Below, piece after piece: positions 31,448 to 42,971 of a DNA stretch of 62,059 bases (position 1 is the first letter of the stretch; each line of letters opens with the position of its first letter). The position numbers and the translations under genes were made by a program. The DNA is from an uncultured Succinivibrionaceae bacterium (GTDB lineage: Bacteria > Pseudomonadota > Gammaproteobacteria > Enterobacterales > Succinivibrionaceae), in assembly GCA_944389865.1 (NCBI GenBank), contig CALXNX010000008.1, positions 1 through 62,059 on the forward strand, given 5' to 3'. The notes beneath the pieces were generated by a model that was not told the DNA's origin, did no database searches, and saw only the letters and a program-made list of their open reading frames with translations.

Positions 31448-31679
31448 TTGTCTAAATCCTCGTAAAAACGCGGTTTGTTTAACGGTTAATCAACAATTAA
31501 GGCAGGTCAGAGCTCAGTTTTCTATGCACAGCACAAAAGAGCAGAGTTCTGCACACCGCTGTAAAGCCATGTATTCTAACCCAGCAATCTTAATGAGGTC
31601 AAGCTTTGAGCTGTGCTAAAATAGTCAGGTTTAATTAAGCCTCTTTTCACATCAAAAAAACAATAAGGGCCTCCTTTAA

Positions 31680-33482
31680 ATGGATTTTTTTCAGCTCTGG
31701 CATCAAGCCATTGAGAACGTCGCTGACGCCTGCCCGGATCAAAGCCGGCAGGCTATTTTGCGCCTGTATGAGACCCAAGTAACGCTCGTGTTAGAGCCCA
31801 CCCAGGTGCGTTTTTTATGCAGCTCCCTGTATATCTATAAGTTTTTCGTTATGGATGCGGCCGATCTTTTTGAGGAGATCTGCCATTTAGTCAGCCGCTC
31901 GGATTTAGGCTTATCCGTCGAGGTGGGCAATACCGCAGCTGCAGCGCAGAATACGCCGGGAACTCCGCTGCAGCCTCAGATGCATCCTGCTCAGCAGTCA
32001 ATGCCGCAGCAGCAGGCGCCAATGCAGCCGTCGAATGATCAGCCGCATGCTCAGAGTCTGCGCAGAACCAAGCGCACTGCCGCCGCTGCAGCTGCGTCTG
32101 GAACCGTTAATTCAGGCCGCAGCCGCCGTACCGCTGCAGCGCAGCCTCAGTCTCAGGCCGCTCAGCCGGCTGCTGCGCAGCCGCAGCAGCCGGTCAATCC
32201 TCAGCCTTACCCGCAGATGCAGCCGCAGTTCTGCCCGCCGCAGGGCCAGCCTTACAGCGGTATCCCGCAGTATCAGCAGATGCCGCAGTATGCCCAGCAG
32301 ATGAGTCCTTACGGCAGCTTTCAGCCCGGTATGGTAGCGCAGGGCATGCCGCAGCAGATGGCCCAGCAGCAGCCACTGCAGATGTCTCCTGCAGCAGCCC
32401 CGCGCAGTCTGCTGCCCAGCTTTATGCGCTATGACCCGATTAACCCCAATAAGACTTTTGAAAACTACGTTACTGATCCGGACAATCAAATGCTGGTAGC
32501 GACTGCCATGAGCGTGGCAGCCAATCCCTGCAATAACAATTTCAATCCTTTCTATATTTACGGCGGCTCGGGACTGGGTAAGACGCATCTGCTCTTTGCT
32601 ATTGCCAACCGCATTCGCGCCGAGCATCCTAATGTGTCCTTGATTTACATCCGCGCTGAAGAGTTCATTCGCCATTATGTGGAATCAACCGCGAAGATCG
32701 GCAGCAAGGCCCGCGGAACTGACGGCGAGTCGGTGCATTTCCAGGATCTGTACACCAATAACAATGTCTTCATCGTTGATGATATCCAGAATTTCATTAA
32801 GGGTCCCAAGTCCCGCGATGCCTTCTTTGAAATCATTGCCGACTTTATCGACCGGCCTAATCGTCAGCTTATTCTGGCCTCGGATGTGGCCCCGGGCAAC
32901 TTAAAGGGATTCTCGGCGCGCTTAACCTCGCGCTTCGGCTCGGGCGTATGCTGCGAGGTGATCCCGCCGTCAGTGGAAACCCGCAAGGCCATTATTTTGA
33001 AGAAGTGCAATGAGATGGGCATTGATTTCGGCGATCACATCTCCAACTATATTGCCACGCACATCCGCTCGAACGTGCGCGAAATAGAGGGTGCCATTAA
33101 GACCCTCTATACCCAGTACAATCTGGCCAATAAGCTCACGTACGAAGATGCGGTGCGCATCCTGGCCAATTTAGTCAACGCTTCCAATCAGGTGCTCTCT
33201 ATCGACTCGATTAAGGATCGCGTTTCCAAGGAATTTGAAATTCAGGTGGCGCAGATGGAAGGAGCCTCCCGCAAGAAGGATGTTTCTACGGCCCGCTCCA
33301 TGGCCATGGCCCTGATCCGCGACTTGATCCCGACTACCTCGCTGGCTGAAATCGGGCGCGCCTTCAATAAGGATCACAGCTCGGTGCATGAGGCTATCGG
33401 GCGCATTAACCGCCGGCGCGAGAGTGATCCGGAGCTGGGGTCGCGCTATCATCGTCTTAAGCTGTCACTGAAGAATGATTAG
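31680..33482 (+). CDS. dnaA: chromosomal replication initiator DnaA with very long Q/P/M-rich linker
   Basis: The 600-residue initiator is about 130 residues longer than E. coli DnaA (467). Domain I (1-83) is divergent. Residues about 84-245 form a low-complexity linker rich in Gln, Pro, Met and Ala. The AAA+ domain has Walker A GGSGLGKT at 295-302 and Walker B FIVDDIQNF. Domain IV carries the DNA-binding helix-turn-helix; its signature reads DHSSVHEA (565-572) against DHTTVLHA in E. coli, so the second His is replaced by Glu. An Arg that aligns with E. coli R399 is kept. It heads dnaA-dnaN-recF-gyrB. Confidence 0.97.
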   Translation: MDFFQLWHQAIENVADACPDQSRQAILRLYETQVTLVLEPTQVRFLCSSLYIYKFFVMDAADLFEEICHLVSRSDLGLSVEVGNTAAAAQNTPGTPLQPQMHPAQQSMPQQQAPMQPSNDQPHAQSLRRTKRTAAAAAASGTVNSGRSRRTAAAQPQSQAAQPAAAQPQQPVNPQPYPQMQPQFCPPQGQPYSGIPQYQQMPQYAQQMSPYGSFQPGMVAQGMPQQMAQQQPLQMSPAAAPRSLLPSFMRYDPINPNKTFENYVTDPDNQMLVATAMSVAANPCNNNFNPFYIYGGSGLGKTHLLFAIANRIRAEHPNVSLIYIRAEEFIRHYVESTAKIGSKARGTDGESVHFQDLYTNNNVFIVDDIQNFIKGPKSRDAFFEIIADFIDRPNRQLILASDVAPGNLKGFSARLTSRFGSGVCCEVIPPSVETRKAIILKKCNEMGIDFGDHISNYIATHIRSNVREIEGAIKTLYTQYNLANKLTYEDAVRILANLVNASNQVLSIDSIKDRVSKEFEIQVAQMEGASRKKDVSTARSMAMALIRDLIPTTSLAEIGRAFNKDHSSVHEAIGRINRRRESDPELGSRYHRLKLSLKND

Positions 33483-33556
33483 CAAAGTTTGCGGTACAAT
33501 GAACCAAACTGCGGTCTGCGCATAAGCGGACGGCTGAAATATTAAGGAAGAGCATT

Positions 33557-34699
33557 ATGGAATTTACAGCACCGCTGGCTTCATTCATTAAGCCCCTGCA
33601 GAACGTTTGCTCGCTCGCCAGCAGCGCCTCAGGTAATGAAGATCTTTCCCAGAATGTAGTTCTGGCAGTAAAAGACAATACCTTGACTATAAGAGGCACC
33701 AATTATCGCATAGAGCTGTCCTACAGTGTGGAGGTGGCAGCGGTGTCTGAAGGCGAGATCTTAGTGGCCGCCAATAAGCTGCGCGATTCGCTCTCTAAGC
33801 TGCCTAATGCCGCTTTAGTGAGCTTTGTCTGCGATCAGGATTCTGAGGATGATACTGATCTCGTCGTGAAGACCGGACAGACTACCTTTAAGATCAGAAC
33901 CCGCTCTACTGAAGGCTTCCCTAATTTTGATCCCCAGAAAGAGGCCGTGATGCAGAGCTTTACTGTCAATCAGGGCAAGCTTAAGAAGCTGATCGATGCC
34001 GTGATCTTCTGCATTTCTCCAGATGATTTTCGCGATTATCTGCGCGGCATGCGCATCGATATTAAGGATGACTGCTTAACTGCTTTCGGCTCTGACGGTC
34101 ACCGTTTGGCTATGGCAGAGACTACTGTGGAGACTCCGCTCCCTGAAGGCGAGCTCTTTGATGTGATTCTGCCGCGCCCCAGCGTAGCTGAGCTCTACAA
34201 GATCTTAGATCAGGGCGGCGAGAATATTGAGCTGCAGTTCACCAAGAACAATTTCTCCACCTCCTGCAACGGCTATAAGCTTTCATCCAAGCTTTTGGTG
34301 GTGAGCAATCCGCCTAATATGCGCGGGGTACTGCCTCGCGAGATCGGTTCTGTGGTGCCGGTCAGCCGCGCCATGCTCAAGTCTGAAATCTCCAAGGTGT
34401 CAGTCTTGTCGTCAAAGCGCGTTAACGGCGTGAACCTGCTCTTTACCCCGGGCTTTTTGAACCTGCGCGCTGAGAACAGTGAGCACGAAGTTGCCACCTC
34501 GCAGATGCCGATTAACTATCAGGGCCAGGAACTCGATGTCACTCTGAACGCCGCCTACGTCAACGAGGTGCTGACGGCCATGGACAGCGAAGAGGTAAAC
34601 TTCATGTTCCCCAATCCGGTGATCTGCGTGCAGCTGCAGCCTATTACGGCGGATGCAGATGTCAAGACCACCTATATTATCAGCCGCGTGGTAGTTTAA
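33557..34699 (+). CDS. dnaN: DNA polymerase III beta sliding clamp
   Basis: The 380-residue clamp keeps the polymerase on DNA. Its three repeated domains are full length, although the N-terminus (MEFTAPLASFIKPLQNVCSLAS) differs from the common form. Landmark blocks include AFGSDGHRLAMAE near residue 178 and YVNEVLTAMDSEEVNFMF near the end, the latter typical of domain III. It starts 74 bp after dnaA with AGGAAG upstream. Confidence 0.96.
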   Translation: MEFTAPLASFIKPLQNVCSLASSASGNEDLSQNVVLAVKDNTLTIRGTNYRIELSYSVEVAAVSEGEILVAANKLRDSLSKLPNAALVSFVCDQDSEDDTDLVVKTGQTTFKIRTRSTEGFPNFDPQKEAVMQSFTVNQGKLKKLIDAVIFCISPDDFRDYLRGMRIDIKDDCLTAFGSDGHRLAMAETTVETPLPEGELFDVILPRPSVAELYKILDQGGENIELQFTKNNFSTSCNGYKLSSKLLVVSNPPNMRGVLPREIGSVVPVSRAMLKSEISKVSVLSSKRVNGVNLLFTPGFLNLRAENSEHEVATSQMPINYQGQELDVTLNAAYVNEVLTAMDSEEVNFMFPNPVICVQLQPITADADVKTTYIISRVVV

Positions 34700-34704
34700 G
34701 TTTG

Positions 34705-34728
34705 AGCCGCTGCCTGCGGGCGGCGGCT
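34705..34728 (+). promoter_or_regulatory. intercistronic hairpin between dnaN and recF
   Basis: AGCCGC-T-GCC-TGCG-GGC-G-GCGGCT folds into a 6-bp plus 3-bp stem with one T.G pair and a 4-base loop. It ends 10 bp before the recF ATG, where the Shine-Dalgarno should be, and no good Shine-Dalgarno is visible. It may keep recF translation low. Confidence 0.55.
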
Positions 34729-34738
34729 GCCGATCCTG

Positions 34739-38280
<3,542 letters not shown>

Positions 38281-38303
38281 GCGAGCGCTGATTAGCCAGA
38301 AAG

Positions 38304-38329
38304 AACCCGGGAAATTCCCCGGGTTTTTT
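38304..38329 (+). terminator. rho-independent terminator of gyrB
   Basis: AACCCGGG-AAATTC-CCCGGGTT forms an 8-bp stem followed by TTTTA, 24 bp after the gyrB stop. Confidence 0.9.
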
Positions 38330-38861
38330 ATTGTCTGCGCCAAGTAAATATCCGCGTCGATCTGCGGCTGTTAAGTTTCTTGATTCCCACACTGCTGTTG
38401 GTATCGTAGATTCTGCATGCGTTATTTTTCGTCCTAAGTTATGATTTCTTTTCCAACAACTGCCTCTTCTTCTGTCTTGATATCTTCGTGCATTCAGCTT
38501 TGTTCCAGTCCGTGGTTAGACCGTCAAGCTAAAAGGGAGGCTAAGCTGGTAAAGCTTCCGCCCCCTCAGCGCTGTCTGGTGATGAGACGCTGCGGTGTTA
38601 TACATGAGAGGTGATAATGCGATGAGTTATGTTCTCCATTCGAGAGTTACACTTTAGTTGAGAAAAACCAGAAGTACAATCTTCAATTTTTGAGTCCAAC
38701 CTGATAGATCAAAATAATGAAAAATCTCGCGAGCTTAATGTGAGGCGCGACGGTGTCCATTTCATTTTGGCATATTAAGTTAGCCCCAGTGATGTTAAAG
38801 TTAAATTTGTGTCTAATATAATCGACTTGACCGCATCAATTCAGCAATAAATAATACTTTT

Positions 38862-39120
38862 GACTGTCAATTTAAAATCGACATGATCTTTATCTTTTTA
38901 ATTTACAAATCCAAACTTAATATGAAAAAAAGCGAGTGTTCTTTTGCGCAGTAAATGGATCGCAGTTTTGACGAAATTGCAGCTGGATTTGGTAAGAAGT
39001 ACGATCTTATAGAGTGATATAGATGCGTATTAAATTTTCAATTTGTGTTTGCTCTGGACATTAGTGCTTTTCTGATCTATCCTATAAATACATTGTTGGC
39101 TCTTTCTAACAATGTTTTTT
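38862..39120 (+). ncRNA. candidate small RNA between gyrB and the parS sites
   Basis: A sigma70-like promoter (TTGACC, 17 bp, AATAAT) would start transcription near 38862. At 39090-39120 an ACATTGTT / AACAATGT stem with a 10-base loop and TTTTT follows, a fair terminator. No reading frame in between looks coding. The existence of a transcript is inferred only. Confidence 0.25.
39090..39120 (+). terminator. terminator-like hairpin in the gyrB-glyS gap
   Basis: ACATTGTT-(10 nt)-AACAATGT followed by TTTTT. It has an intrinsic-terminator shape but an AT-rich stem. No gene lies just upstream. Confidence 0.5.
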
Positions 39121-39225
39121 GTGGCATTATTTCTCAGCGCGGCACTTGGCTCATCTCCTATATTTAGCTATGCTATAAATGTGCTGCGCTACTCATTTTG
39201 TTTTCTCCCATTTAACTTTTCTATT

Positions 39226-39241
39226 TGTTCCACGTGGAACA
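39226..39241. promoter_or_regulatory. parS: parS site 1
   Basis: TGTTCCACGTGGAACA is a perfect 16-bp palindrome that matches the ParB-binding parS consensus (TGTTYCACGTGRAACA). It lies in the AT-rich gap after gyrB. ParB is encoded at 7707-8681. Confidence 0.93.
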
Positions 39242-39369
39242 GTTACCCATATCTGGCAACGGAAAATTAATCAGAGCGCTCCTACTGTTTGTACTGCCGC
39301 AGAATTAATTTTCATGTTTTTAACATGTCTGATTATTACTTCGTCCCTAATATTTATAATAGTGTTTAG

Positions 39370-39415
39370 CAATAGTGCGTTGATTATGAATGGGCGTATT
39401 TGTAACGCACTATTG
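39370..39415. repeat. perfect 12-bp inverted repeat between the parS sites
   Basis: CAATAGTGCGTT at 39370-39381 and AACGCACTATTG at 39404-39415 are exact inverse copies with a 22-base spacer. There is no T-run. It sits 40 bp before parS site 2. Confidence 0.65.
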
Positions 39416-39454
39416 ATTGTATAGCTGAGAGTTCAAGCTGTGTAAGTGAGGGGG

Positions 39455-39470
39455 TGTTCCACGTGGAACA
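39455..39470. promoter_or_regulatory. parS: parS site 2
   Basis: A second exact copy of TGTTCCACGTGGAACA, 229 bp from the first and 42 bp from the 3' end of glyS. Paired parS sites are typical of origin-proximal centromeres. Confidence 0.93.
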
Positions 39471-39512
39471 AAAGGAGGGGGAGAAGCCCCACAGGGCTTC
39501 TCAGATATGCGA

Positions 39513-41579
39513 TTAGTAAAGAACTGAAATGTCAGCGGTGGTGGATAGAATCGCAGCAAGTTTGCTTAGGATCAGTAAGCGGTTTTGCTTCAAAGCGGGA
39601 TCTTCTGCATTTACCATCACTTGCTCAAAGAAGGAGTCAACATCTGCGCGCAGTTCAGCCAGCTTGGTTAAAGCCTGCTCATATGATCCGCTCTGATAGC
39701 AGGAATCTATTTCAGGCTTTAAGGTCAGGATGTGCTTGACCAGAGCCTGCTCAGCAGCCTCCTGCAGCAGGGATTCATTCACATCACCGCTCACGACATC
39801 CGCCTTAGAGAGGATGTTGTTGACGCGCTTATAGGCAGCCGCTAAGTCCTCAGCTTCAGGCAGTTGCTTGAACTTCTGCACTGCTTTGACGCGCTGATCG
39901 AAGTCAACTAAGGACTGCGGCTTCACCGAGAGAACAGCCTGGAAAATTTCAGCGCCGATGCCTCTATCCTGATAGTAGGCCTTTAAGCGATTGAACACAT
40001 AGTCACAGACGCTATCAACAGTGTTGGCAGCCTTGACCTTGTCACCGAGTACCTCGGCGCACTTAGCAATAACGTCGCGCAGGCTGAAGTTCAGACCATT
40101 CTCAACAGCAATACGGATCAAACCGATTGCAGCGCGGCGCAGACCGTAGGGATCTTTATCACCCTTAGGCAGCATATTGATGCCGAAAATGCCGGTTAAG
40201 GTGACGGCTTTCTCAGCCAGTGAGACCGCCATAGGTACCTTCTCAGTGGGAATTGCGTCACCGGCAAAGCGGGGCAGATACTGCTCGAAGATGGCTTTAG
40301 AGACTGCGGGATCTTCGCCGTCGAGCTCAGCATAGTGCATGCCCATGATGCCCTGGGTATCGGTGAACTCGGTGACTAAGGTGGTGGCTAAATCACACTT
40401 AGCCAGGTGAGCGGCACGGCGGCACAGGTTCTCGTCGGCACCGATTAAAGAGGCAATATAGGCTGCAGTATCAGCCACTACGGTGCTGCGGTAAGCGATG
40501 GTGCCAATATCCTTCTGATAGACGATGTTCTCTAAGCGCTGATAGAAGTATTCTAAGCTGTGCTTGCGATCAGTTTTGAAGAAGAACTCAGCGTCTGTCA
40601 GACGCGGGCGCACCACGCGCTCGTTACCGGCGATCAAGGTTGAAGGATCAGCCGGATTGATGTTGGCGACGAACACAAACTTGGGCAGGAGCTTGCCGCC
40701 TTTGCTGTAGATCGGGAAGTATTTCTGATCGCCTTTCATGGTATAGACCAGAGCTTCAGCCGGCACCTGCAGGAAGCGCTCTTCAAAGGATGCTAAGAAG
40801 GCGTGCGGATTTTCTACTAAGGATGTTACTTCTTCTAAGAGATCGTCGTCTAAATCGGCTTCACCGCCCACAGAAGCAGCCAGCTCAGCCACCTTTGCTT
40901 TAATGGCGGCTTTGCGTTCATCGTAATCAGCGATCACTGCGCCCTGAGAGCGGAGGGTCTCAACATAGCTGTCGGCGTTATCGATGGTCACTGTCTGCTG
41001 ACCTAAGAAGCGATGACCGCGAATGATTTTGGAGCTCTCAACCCCTAAGATGGTTCCGGGGATCAGCTGATCGCCGTACAGCATGCACAGAGTGTGGACT
41101 GGACGCACGAACTCTTCACGCTTATCGCCCCAGTGCATCAGCTTAGGGATAGGCAGGGCAGCTAAAGCCTGACGGAACATATCCGGTACTAAAGCTGCAG
41201 CCGCAGTGCCCGGTTTGTCCTGTTTGATGTACAGCCATTCTCCCTTATCGGTCTTTAAGATCTCTGCATCCTTGGCATCGATGCCATGGGACTTAGCCCA
41301 GCCTTCCGCTGCTTTGGTGGGGGTGCCGTCAGCATTAAAAGCAGCTTTAACGGATGGGCCTTTAATCTCGATGATCTGATCAGGCTGCTTATCAGCTAAG
41401 GCCTTGACGTATAAGGCTAGGCGGCGCGGGGTAGCGTACCATTTAACGGTCTCAAATGAGAGGCTCTCTTTCTTGAGGGCAGCGGTAAAGTTGGCAGCTA
41501 AAGCTTCAGCTAAACGGCGCAGCGCCTTGGGAGGCAGCTCTTCAGTACCTAATTCTAATAATAAATTGCTCACAGACAT
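39513..41579 (-). CDS. glyS: glycyl-tRNA synthetase beta subunit
   Basis: The 688-residue beta subunit of the alpha2-beta2 glycyl-tRNA synthetase binds tRNA-Gly. The start (NLLLELGTEELPPKALRRLA) and blocks YTMKGDQKYFPIY and VRPRLTDAEFFFKTDRK are family hallmarks, and an HD-like domain follows. Length is identical to E. coli GlyS in kind (689). The ATG immediately follows the glyQ stop, so the two are co-translated. Transcription runs toward the parS region. Confidence 0.97.
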   Translation of the reverse strand: MSVSNLLLELGTEELPPKALRRLAEALAANFTAALKKESLSFETVKWYATPRRLALYVKALADKQPDQIIEIKGPSVKAAFNADGTPTKAAEGWAKSHGIDAKDAEILKTDKGEWLYIKQDKPGTAAAALVPDMFRQALAALPIPKLMHWGDKREEFVRPVHTLCMLYGDQLIPGTILGVESSKIIRGHRFLGQQTVTIDNADSYVETLRSQGAVIADYDERKAAIKAKVAELAASVGGEADLDDDLLEEVTSLVENPHAFLASFEERFLQVPAEALVYTMKGDQKYFPIYSKGGKLLPKFVFVANINPADPSTLIAGNERVVRPRLTDAEFFFKTDRKHSLEYFYQRLENIVYQKDIGTIAYRSTVVADTAAYIASLIGADENLCRRAAHLAKCDLATTLVTEFTDTQGIMGMHYAELDGEDPAVSKAIFEQYLPRFAGDAIPTEKVPMAVSLAEKAVTLTGIFGINMLPKGDKDPYGLRRAAIGLIRIAVENGLNFSLRDVIAKCAEVLGDKVKAANTVDSVCDYVFNRLKAYYQDRGIGAEIFQAVLSVKPQSLVDFDQRVKAVQKFKQLPEAEDLAAAYKRVNNILSKADVVSGDVNESLLQEAAEQALVKHILTLKPEIDSCYQSGSYEQALTKLAELRADVDSFFEQVMVNAEDPALKQNRLLILSKLAAILSTTADISVLY

Positions 41580-42506
41580 TTACTTTGCCTCCTCAGCTCT
41601 GCGGCACAGCGGGAAGCCCAGCTTCTCGCGGGAGTGATAATAAGCCTCGGCCACGGCGCGCGATAAAGTTCTGATGCGCAGTATGAAGCGCTGTCTTTCC
41701 GTGACGGAAATAGCATGGCGGGCATCTAATAAGTTAAAGCAGTGGGCTGCCTTCAGCACGCGTTCATAGGCCGGCAGAGGGAGCGGATTTTCGAGCTTGA
41801 GCAATTCAGCTGACTCGCGTTCCATCTGATCGAACATCTTGAAGAGGAAATCTGTATCAGCATACTCGAAGTTGTAGGCTGACTGCTCTACTTCGTTCTG
41901 ATGGAACACGTCGCCGTAGGTCACCACGCCTGTCTTGGTCTTGGCCCACACCAAATCGTAAATAGAGTTCTTGCCCTGAATATACATGGCAAGGCGCTCT
42001 AAGCCGTAGGTCAGCTCACCTGTTACCGGGAAGCACTCTAAACCGCCGACCTGCTGGAAATAGGTAAACTGCGAAATTTCCATGCCGTTCAGCCAAATTT
42101 CCCAGCCCAGGCCCCAAGCGCCCAGAGTCGGGTTTTCCCAGTTGTCTTCAACAAAACGAATATCGTTGACGGTAGGATCAAAACCTAACTCTTTTAAGGA
42201 GCCTAAGTAGAGATCCTGAATATTGTCCGGGGAGGGCTTTAAGATCACCTGGAACTGATAATAGTGCTGCAGACGGTTCGGGTTATCGCCGTAGCGGCCG
42301 TCAGTAGGTCTGCGTGAAGGCTGAACATAGGCGCAGCAGATAGGCTCCGGGCCTAAAGAGCGCAGGAAAGTCATGGGATGAGAGGTGCCGGCACCGACTT
42401 CCATATCAAAAGGCTGCGCAACCATGCAGCCCTGTCTCATCCAGTAGTCCTGTAAAGTAAAAATCAGACCTTGAAAGGTCTGAAGATCGTAAGTGTTAGA
42501 CATCAT
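41580..42506 (-). CDS. glyQ: glycyl-tRNA synthetase alpha subunit
   Basis: The 308-residue catalytic subunit makes glycyl-adenylate. The class II core is clear: [48 protein letters not shown] and [15 protein letters not shown]. The second Met (42503) is an alternative start. It is followed without gap by glyS. No T-box or glycine riboswitch is visible upstream. Confidence 0.97.
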   Translation of the reverse strand: MMSNTYDLQTFQGLIFTLQDYWMRQGCMVAQPFDMEVGAGTSHPMTFLRSLGPEPICCAYVQPSRRPTDGRYGDNPNRLQHYYQFQVILKPSPDNIQDLYLGSLKELGFDPTVNDIRFVEDNWENPTLGAWGLGWEIWLNGMEISQFTYFQQVGGLECFPVTGELTYGLERLAMYIQGKNSIYDLVWAKTKTGVVTYGDVFHQNEVEQSAYNFEYADTDFLFKMFDQMERESAELLKLENPLPLPAYERVLKAAHCFNLLDARHAISVTERQRFILRIRTLSRAVAEAYYHSREKLGFPLCRRAEEAK

Positions 42507-42604
42507 TAAAATCCACTAAGGATGACCAAAAAATATGGCTTATTTTAGCAGATTGAACGGCGCTGAGGGCTGATTTTACGGGCTTTGCGCCCCATCAGAC
42601 AGCT

Positions 42605-42838
42605 CTACTTCAGGCCCTTTTTTACGATGTAGCGGCAGGGGTGATCCTGATCAGGGGCGGCGATAAGTTCATGGCCTAAAAAACGGCAGTAAGCAGGCAC
42701 GTCTCGCGCAGATACCGGATCGTCTGACCACAGCTCAGCTGTGTCGCCTGGGTGCAGCAGGCGCATTTTGGCTTTAAGCAGCATTAAAGGTTCAGGGCAG
42801 CGCAGCCCGCGGGCATCAATCAAATTTTGGTCGGTCAT
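42605..42838 (-). CDS. tusA: TusA-family sulfurtransferase
   Basis: From ATG at 42838 the product has 77 residues (an upstream Met at 42865 would add nine). ARGLRCPEPLMLLKAKMR contains the CPxP motif with the sulfur-carrying Cys, and the beta-alpha-beta-alpha-beta fold length (about 80) is right. TusA passes sulfur to 2-thiouridine synthesis at wobble U34, the base also modified by MnmE/MnmG here, though TusA-like proteins have other roles too. It lies alone between glyQ and the divergent tRNA-Thr. Confidence 0.87.
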   Translation of the reverse strand: MTDQNLIDARGLRCPEPLMLLKAKMRLLHPGDTAELWSDDPVSARDVPAYCRFLGHELIAAPDQDHPCRYIVKKGLK

Positions 42839-42895
42839 GCGAATCTTCTTGTATAAAGAGGGCATCAGACTTATAATAATCAGGCTTTTCTTCTT

Positions 42896-42971
42896 GCTGG
42901 CTTAGCTCAGTTGGTAGAGCACCTGTTTTGTAAACAGGGGGTCGTGAGTTCGAGACTTACAGCCAGCACCA
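42896..42971 (+). tRNA. thrT: tRNA-Thr (anticodon TGT)
   Basis: This is a 76-nt cloverleaf with encoded CCA. The acceptor arm GCTGGCT pairs with AGCCAGC, the D arm contains AGCTCAGTTGGTAGAGC, the anticodon stem CCTGT/ACAGG encloses TTTGTAA with TGT, and the T arm contains GTTCGAG. It matches gammaproteobacterial tRNA-Thr(UGU). An accessory gene with an IS begins 250 bp downstream, so it could be an integration-prone site, but no attachment repeat is seen. Confidence 0.97.

Larger units (their letters stand above)
38330..39512. other. 1.2-kb AT-rich gene-free block containing parS sites and dyads
   Basis: No ORF here resembles a protein family. The block is visibly more AT-rich than either side, especially 38660-39420. 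It holds a promoter-like pair (TTGACC at 38827, AATAAT at 38850, 17-bp spacing), a hairpin with T-run (39090-39120), two parS sites (39226 and 39455) and a 12-bp dyad (39370-39415). It may be a centromere-like region, a small-RNA locus, or decayed DNA. Confidence 0.6.

Noticed and set aside
31448-31679. dnaA-rpmH gap as the origin
   Set aside because: Origins lie here in some gammaproteobacteria, but I see no DnaA box with fewer than two mismatches and no strong AT block.
39179-39424. 81-codon plus-strand ORF across parS site 1
   Set aside because: It resembles no family I recognise, contains the palindrome and part of the dyad, and lies in AT-rich non-coding DNA.
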